Shown: positions 6,497 through 10,067 of the stretch, one piece after another | Layout of the letters: each line of letters opens with the position of its first letter | Position numbering within the stretch: the first letter of the stretch is position 1 | Source: DATAEG01 sp036258135 | GTDB taxonomy: Bacteria; Actinomycetota; Actinomycetes; Mycobacteriales; Jatrophihabitantaceae | Assembly (NCBI GenBank): GCA_036258135.1 | Contig: DATAEG010000040.1 | Location: 1 to 10,067, forward strand | Direction: 5' to 3' | Length of the DNA: 10,067 nucleotides | Notes under the pieces: generated by a model | Databases searched by the model: none | Told to the model about the DNA's origin: nothing | Seen by the model: only the letters and a program-made list of their open reading frames with translations | Program-made: the position numbers and the translations under genes

Positions 6497-8115
6497 GGCC
6501 GGTCCATCTCAGCAACTGTCTTCAGCGCCAGCCAGCCGCGCTCGACTGCTGCGACGGGGTCGCACGTGTCCAGTCCGCCATGGCGCAAGATGTGCGCGGC
6601 ATATTCGCCGGCGAGAATTGGCGCGGAGAAGGACGTGCCGCTCCACGTTCCGAAGCCGCAACTGAAGTTGTCCGGGTCGAGGGTCTCGCGGGTGTAGCCG
6701 CCGATACGCACGCGCGCGGTCGGCTGAAGTGCCCCGGTGAACGTCGTAGGCATGGTGCTGACGACGTTCGAACCGCGGCGATAGCACTTGACCCAGTTGG
6801 CCTGGTTCGTGAAGAGCGCCAACGTCTTGTCGTCCGGGTTACGCGCGCCGACGCTCACCACCGGCAGCGCGTCGTGCGTCGCAGGCAGCTGGCTGCCGTC
6901 GTGGGGCGCGAAGCCGGCCGGGTACATGTGCCGATTCGTCGAGTCGTTGCCAGCCGACGCGACCACGAGCACACCCAGCTTGCCCAGCTCACGCAGCGGC
7001 TTGAGGATCAGCAGGTCGAACGCGGCATCCGATGGGAACTCGTGGTAATAGCCCAGAGACAGCGAGATGACGTCAATCAGGTGATCCGCGCGGTGGTGCT
7101 TCAGCGCAATCGCCTGCCTAATGAGTAGCCGGTTCAGGGCCTCGAGGACGTCACCCTCAGCCACCGCGCCGTCACCGTGCATCACACGCACAGACAGGAT
7201 GTCCGCGTCCGGGCAGGTCTGGTGGATGAGCCCGGCGATGAAGGTGCCGTGGCCGGCGTCGGGGTCAAGCGTGCCTTCCAACGGGTCGTCGATGCGGCCG
7301 GTCGCCTCGGCGTTGGTCTGCGGGTCGGTGAGCCCGATGGGCAAGGAACCGACGCGTGGATGCCGCTGCACCATCGGGTACGTGAGCCATGGGTGCCTCC
7401 CGACGCCGGTGTCGAGGATTGCGACCACCGGCCGCCGGCACTTGGTCTTCTTGTGCCGGCGCGGCGGCGGCCCCTGCCAGGCGACCGGGGCGCGGCCGCC
7501 GCGGCCCGGCACGCCGAACTCGCTACTCGGCGCCCCAACGCCGTGCGGGCTCACGAACGGGACACCGTCGACGCCGTGCGGGCTGACGAACGGGACGCCC
7601 TCTATGTCGGCGGTGGCGGTGACGAGGTGGTCAAGGCTAACCTGCTTGGACCGCTGCGAGTCGACGCCCACGATGGCTCGGTAGTTCTGAATCACCTGCC
7701 ACGAGTCCGGCGGTACGGCGGGACCGTCGCCGGCCGGGTCGAGGTTCACACGCACTACCGTCGTCCGACGCGCGAAAGAGCCCACCCCGGCTTCGTCAGC
7801 GAGCGCAAGCAAAGCGCGGTCGCGGTCCTCAATCGTCGCCACCAAACCAGCCTGCTCGGCGGCCTTTTTCAGGTCATCCGGCAGGTCTCCGTTCACCACG
7901 GCCGCGCCGCGCAGCAGCAGGCGCGCTCCGACGTACACCGTGGCTCGTACCGGCGGCTGACCCCTCAGCCGCACCGCGGTGACCGGGTCGAGCACTCGGC
8001 CGCCGTGGTTGTTCAGGACGTACGGCGGTGGCGATAAGGAGGGTTCGCGCCGTCGCGACGAGGGTCCCGGTTGGGCTGGTTGAGGGGCAGACGGTTCGTT
8101 CGGCTGCTCGCTCAT
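6493..8115 (-). CDS. S8 family (subtilisin-like) serine peptidase, apparently intracellular
   Basis: Predicted 540-aa subtilase. The catalytic triad is complete: Asp235 in VAILDTGVG, His289 in DAGHGTFIAG and Ser495 in WSGTSFSAPILAGEYA, with oxyanion Asn390 in VVASAGND. The N-terminus is Pro/Ser/Arg-rich with no hydrophobic signal core, so secretion by Sec is unlikely. Residues about 35-165 form an extra N-terminal region that I do not recognise; it could be a regulatory domain or prodomain. A tandem 11-aa repeat (173-194) and a basic stretch (PPRRHKKTKCRRP, 217-229) join it to the catalytic domain. The ATG start has GAGGT 5 nt upstream. It is the first gene of the four-gene operon and overlaps the sigma factor gene by 4 nt. 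Other S8 peptidases occur beside CHAT proteins and sigma factors in actinomycetes; the target is unknown. Confidence 0.93.
   Translation of the reverse strand: MSEQPNEPSAPQPAQPGPSSRRREPSLSPPPYVLNNHGGRVLDPVTAVRLRGQPPVRATVYVGARLLLRGAAVVNGDLPDDLKKAAEQAGLVATIEDRDRALLALADEAGVGSFARRTTVVRVNLDPAGDGPAVPPDSWQVIQNYRAIVGVDSQRSKQVSLDHLVTATADIEGVPFVSPHGVDGVPFVSPHGVGAPSSEFGVPGRGGRAPVAWQGPPPRRHKKTKCRRPVVAILDTGVGRHPWLTYPMVQRHPRVGSLPIGLTDPQTNAEATGRIDDPLEGTLDPDAGHGTFIAGLIHQTCPDADILSVRVMHGDGAVAEGDVLEALNRLLIRQAIALKHHRADHLIDVISLSLGYYHEFPSDAAFDLLILKPLRELGKLGVLVVASAGNDSTNRHMYPAGFAPHDGSQLPATHDALPVVSVGARNPDDKTLALFTNQANWVKCYRRGSNVVSTMPTTFTGALQPTARVRIGGYTRETLDPDNFSCGFGTWSGTSFSAPILAGEYAAHILRHGGLDTCDPVAAVERGWLALKTVAEMDRP
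7534..7599 (-). repeat. Tandem 33-bp repeat inside the S8 peptidase gene
   Basis: Two adjacent copies encode GVPFVSPHGVD (residues 173-183) and GVPFVSPHGVG (184-194). At DNA level 27 of the first 29 bases of the two units agree. The unit is a multiple of three, so it keeps the frame. It lies in the segment between the N-terminal region and the catalytic domain and may be a flexible linker or a duplicated processing/binding motif. Confidence 0.9.
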
Positions 8116-8226
8116 GGTGTACCTCGCCTGTGCTGGTGGCCGTTGCCCCGGGCGTGCCCCCCCAGTTCCGGTAAGGCTAGGGCGCTGGGGTAGTCCTCCA
8201 CCAGAGGCTTATCCGCGGCCGGGGTT

Positions 8227-8321
8227 GCACGTGTATCGATAAAGAGGCGGACCGCCGCCATCTGATACTCGCTCCCGGCGCCGAACCACATTCCGGTCCC
8301 GCGCGTGTATCAGACTGGCGG
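8227..8321. repeat. Inverted-repeat cluster with core GATAC(A/T)CG, possible operator
   Basis: Three copies of GATACWCG lie upstream of the S8 gene: minus strand at 8230-8237, plus strand at 8264-8271 and minus strand at 8304-8311. The second and third form an imperfect inverted repeat with long arms, CCGCCA-TCTGATACTCGC (8255-8272) and CCGCCAG-TCTGATACACGC (minus, 8303-8321), differing by one inserted base and one substitution. The arms are about 30 bp apart. The first and third copies are direct repeats of GC(A/G)CGTGTATC 74 bp apart, close to seven helical turns. This could be an operator or, as RNA, a long stem-loop in the leader. Confidence 0.6.
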
Positions 8322-8515
8322 CAATGATCTCTTTGTCGCAACGGCCCATGCTTTCTGGGGGACGCGGGGCCGACGCGTTGACACGGACGGAGTCTGGCCT
8401 GGGGGGTGGGGCGAAGCGCCTTGGCATTGGCCGCGCTTCGTCTTAACGACATCCTCCGTTCAACGCCACAACACGCCGGTTCCACCGGCGCCACATAGAT
8501 TCACGGGGAACGCGA

Positions 8516-8554
8516 AGCGGGCGCCGGCAATCTGGGGGGATGCCGGCGCCCGCT
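8516..8554 (-). terminator. Transcription terminator behind rplA
   Basis: A perfect 14-bp GC-rich stem, 8516-8529 with 8541-8554 (GCGGGCGCCGGCA / TGCCGGCGCCCGC plus an A-T pair), around an 11-nt loop. It begins 14 nt behind the rplA stop. Only a weak T content follows (TCGCGTTCCCC), which is usual in high-GC actinomycetes. It probably ends the nusG-rplK-rplA transcript and insulates it from the accessory operon. Confidence 0.85.
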
Positions 8555-8568
8555 CCGTTCGTAAGTGC

Positions 8569-9285
8569 TTAACGCTCCGCGTCGTCGGTGAGGTTGCGGG
8601 TGCGGTTCACGTCGACCGGCACGCCTGGGCCCATCGTCGTGGCGAAGGTGACCTTCTTCAGGTACCGGCCCTTCGACGCCGCCGGCTTCGAACGCAGCAC
8701 CTCGTCGAGGGCGGCGCCGTAGTTCTCCACCAGCTGCGTGGGCGTGAAGGACGCCTTGCCGATGATCAAGTGCAGGTTGGCCTGCTTGTCGATGCGGAAC
8801 GAGATCTTGCCGCCCTTGATGTCGGTGACCGCCTTGGCCACGTCCGGCGTGACCGTGCCCGTCTTCGGGTTGGGCATCAGGCCACGCGGGCCGAGGATAC
8901 GGGCGATGCGGCCCACCTTGGCCATCTGGTCGGGGGTGGCGATGGCGGCGTCGAAGTCGAGGAAACCGCCCTGGATCTCGGCCACGAGGTCGTCGCTGCC
9001 GACCCGGTCGGCGCCCGCGGCCTCCGCGGCGGCGGCCTGGTCACCCGCCGCGAACACGATCACCCGGGCGGTCTTGCCCGTGCCGTGCGGCAGGCTGACC
9101 GTGCCGCGCACCATCTGGTCGGCCTTACGGGGGTCCACACCCAGGCGCATGGCGACCTCGACGGTGGCGTCGAACTTCGTCGGCGAGGACTTGGTCACGA
9201 CCTGAGCGGCCTCGAGCGGGCTGTAGGTCTTCTCCGCGTCGATGAGTTCCGCGGCCTTCCGGTAGGCCTTGCTGCGCTGTGCCAT
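8569..9285 (-). CDS. rplA: 50S ribosomal protein L1
   Basis: Encodes the 238-aa L1 protein, which binds 23S rRNA at the mobile L1 stalk near the ribosomal E site; in many bacteria it also represses its own L11-L1 mRNA. Seen: the N-terminal SKAYRKAAELIDAEKTYSPLEA, the KFDATVEVAMRLGVDPRKADQMVRG block, the signature LGPRGLMPNPKTGTVTP (131-147), and the C-terminal half with GKASFTPTQLVENY and TFATTMGPGVPVD. Length is normal. The ATG start follows GAGGAG by 5 nt. It lies 86 nt behind rplK and is followed by a strong terminator. Confidence 0.98.
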   Translation of the reverse strand: MAQRSKAYRKAAELIDAEKTYSPLEAAQVVTKSSPTKFDATVEVAMRLGVDPRKADQMVRGTVSLPHGTGKTARVIVFAAGDQAAAAEAAGADRVGSDDLVAEIQGGFLDFDAAIATPDQMAKVGRIARILGPRGLMPNPKTGTVTPDVAKAVTDIKGGKISFRIDKQANLHLIIGKASFTPTQLVENYGAALDEVLRSKPAASKGRYLKKVTFATTMGPGVPVDVNRTRNLTDDAER

Positions 9286-9309
9286 TTCTTCTCCTCGAGT
9301 GGTAGTCGC

Positions 9310-9331
9310 GGGCTCCGCGGATACAGAGCCC
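9310..9331 (-). other. Hairpin in the rplK-rplA spacer
   Basis: GGGCTC (9310-9315) pairs exactly with GAGCCC (9326-9331) around a 10-nt loop, about 25 nt upstream of the rplA start. A second possible 6-bp stem (CGGCGG/CCGCCG) lies nearer the rplK stop. Either may influence rplA translation or be part of an L1 target site; I cannot match them to the known L1-binding motif. Confidence 0.3.
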
Positions 9332-9371
9332 TCCCACGGTTCGGCGGACCGGTTCGCCCGCCGACAAGCAG

Positions 9372-9803
9372 TCAGCCCTCGACAGTGATGCCCATCGACC
9401 GGGCGGTACCCGCGATGATCTTGGCGGCCTGGTCGAGATCGTTGGCGTTCAGGTCTTCCATCTTCGTCTGGGCGATCTCACGAACCTGGTCCATGGTCAC
9501 CTTGGCGACCTTGGTCTTGTGCGGTTCGCCGCTGCCTTTATCGACACCCGCCGCCTTCAGCAGGAGCCGTGCGGCGGGCGGCGTCTTGGTGATGAAGGTG
9601 AACGAGCGGTCCTCGTACACGGTGATCTCGACGGGCACGACCTGACCACGCTGCGACTCGGTCGCGGCGTTGTACGCCTTGCAGAACTCCATGATGTTGA
9701 CGCCGTGCTGGCCGAGCGCCGGGCCGACGGGGGGCGCCGGGTTGGCCGCGCCGGCCTGGATCTGCAGCTTGATGACCGCAGTGATCTTCTTCTTCGGAGG
9801 CAT
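9372..9803 (-). CDS. rplK: 50S ribosomal protein L11
   Basis: Encodes the 143-aa L11 protein of the ribosomal GTPase-associated centre, which also is the site of action of thiostrepton and is needed for RelA-type activation. Seen: the lysine-rich start [18 protein letters not shown], the proline-rich loop [20 protein letters not shown] (about 21-40) that contacts thiostrepton, and the C-terminal rRNA-binding domain with [19 protein letters not shown] and [13 protein letters not shown]. Length is normal. The ATG start is preceded by a purine-rich AGAAGAAGAAG tract rather than a strong Shine-Dalgarno. It follows nusG by 33 nt and precedes rplA. Confidence 0.98.
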
Positions 9804-9836
9804 ACGTGTCTTCTTCTTCTCGTGACTGTTGGGGTG

Positions 9837-10067
9837 TTAGATCTTCGCGACCTGGCTGAACGAGAGCTCGACAGGGGTCTCACGGCCGAAGATCGAAACC
9901 AGTACCTGCAACTTCTGGTGCAACGGATCTATTTCGTTGATCGTGGCCGGCAGCGTCGCGAACGGGCCGTCCATGACGGTGACGGACTCGCCGACCTCGA
10001 AGTCGACCAGGATCTCGGGACGCTCCAGCGAGGCCTCCGAGGACGCAGCGGCACCGGCCGTGCTCTT
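9837..10067 (-). CDS. nusG: Transcription termination/antitermination factor NusG, C-terminal part (runs off the right edge)
   Basis: The last 76 residues are present, reading in frame into the TAA stop at 9837-9839. Seen: an Ala/Ser-rich linker, then the KOW domain with FEVGESVTVMDGPFATLPAT, INEIDPLHQKLQVLVSIFG and the terminal RETPVELSFSQVAKI. This domain binds Rho or the ribosomal protein S10 (NusE), while the missing N-terminal NGN domain binds RNA polymerase. Its place directly upstream of rplK is the universal arrangement. The frame is shorter than the usual detection size because of the window edge. Confidence 0.95.
   Translation of the reverse strand, partial: KSTAGAAASSEASLERPEILVDFEVGESVTVMDGPFATLPATINEIDPLHQKLQVLVSIFGRETPVELSFSQVAKI

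Larger units (their letters stand above)
8116..8568 (-). promoter_or_regulatory. 453-nt gene-free region upstream of the S8-sigma-CHAT operon
   Basis: I see no credible gene here on either strand; the small open frames have no protein-like composition. The region holds the rplA terminator at its right end, two further hairpins (CGAAGCGC/GCGCTTCG at 8412-8440; CGCCGGT/ACCGGCG at 8474-8490) and the inverted-repeat cluster at 8227-8321. I could not find a convincing housekeeping promoter (-35/-10 pair) or a canonical ECF GGAAC...CGT promoter. The operon promoter is therefore unassigned, although it should lie here because a strong terminator blocks readthrough from rplA. Confidence 0.5.

Noticed and set aside
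8376..8410. Plus-strand TTGACA as a promoter
   Set aside because: A perfect -35 box, but the sequence 17 nt downstream is a G-run with no -10 box, and there is no plus-strand gene to serve.
8177..8494. 105-codon minus-strand open frame in the gap upstream of the S8 gene
   Set aside because: Arg/Pro/Ser-rich composition, no ribosome binding site that I can see, and it spans the inverted repeat; it does not look like a protein.
8305..9645. 446-codon open frame on the plus strand
   Set aside because: It runs antisense through rplA and rplK, which are certain, and across the terminator hairpin; its composition is that of a GC-driven shadow frame.
1..10067. CRISPR array or Cas genes beside the TPR-CHAT gene
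   Set aside because: Because TPR-CHAT occurs in type III-E CRISPR I looked for regularly spaced repeats and Cas motifs and found none.
1..10067. Mobile element signatures (transposase, integrase, tRNA, attachment sites)
   Set aside because: None seen, although the accessory operon looks inserted between rplA and rplJ.

Overview
The window is a high-GC actinomycete chromosome segment in which every supportable gene is on the minus strand, so transcription runs from right to left. It carries the conserved ribosomal/RNA polymerase cluster in the order nusG (3' end) - rplK - rplA - [accessory genes] - rplJ - rplL - rpoB (5' end). The gene order, GC-rich third codon positions, GTG/TTG starts and the actinobacterial-type RpoB N-terminus (FAKIREPLEVPNLLALQ) all point to Actinomycetia. 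I cannot fix the family from the sequence alone.

Right part (about 8500-10067): the NusG KOW domain, L11 and L1 genes, closed by a long GC-rich hairpin just behind rplA. Middle part (2840-8568): a 453-nt regulatory gap, then a compact four-gene accessory operon. Its genes are a cytoplasmic-looking subtilisin-family S8 protease, an ECF-type sigma factor (GTGA overlap), a 162-aa unrecognised protein with a beta-sandwich-like C-terminus (ATGA overlap) and an 854-aa TPR-CHAT protease (16-nt gap). Both proteases keep their catalytic residues. The gap upstream holds an imperfect inverted repeat plus a third copy of its core motif.

Left part (1-2839): a likely rplJ promoter and an L10-type autoregulatory leader, rplJ, a 17-bp hairpin between rplJ and rplL, rplL, a 409-nt gap with a strong rpoB promoter candidate and several hairpins, and the first 361 codons of rpoB from a TTG start.

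The most interesting content is the accessory operon: two proteases of different families (S8 serine and CHAT cysteine) translationally coupled to a sigma factor and a small protein. This suggests a proteolysis-linked signalling or stress/defence circuit inserted between rplA and rplJ, a position where other actinomycetes such as Mycobacterium tuberculosis also carry lineage-specific genes. Its biological function is inference; the coding content and coupling are seen directly.
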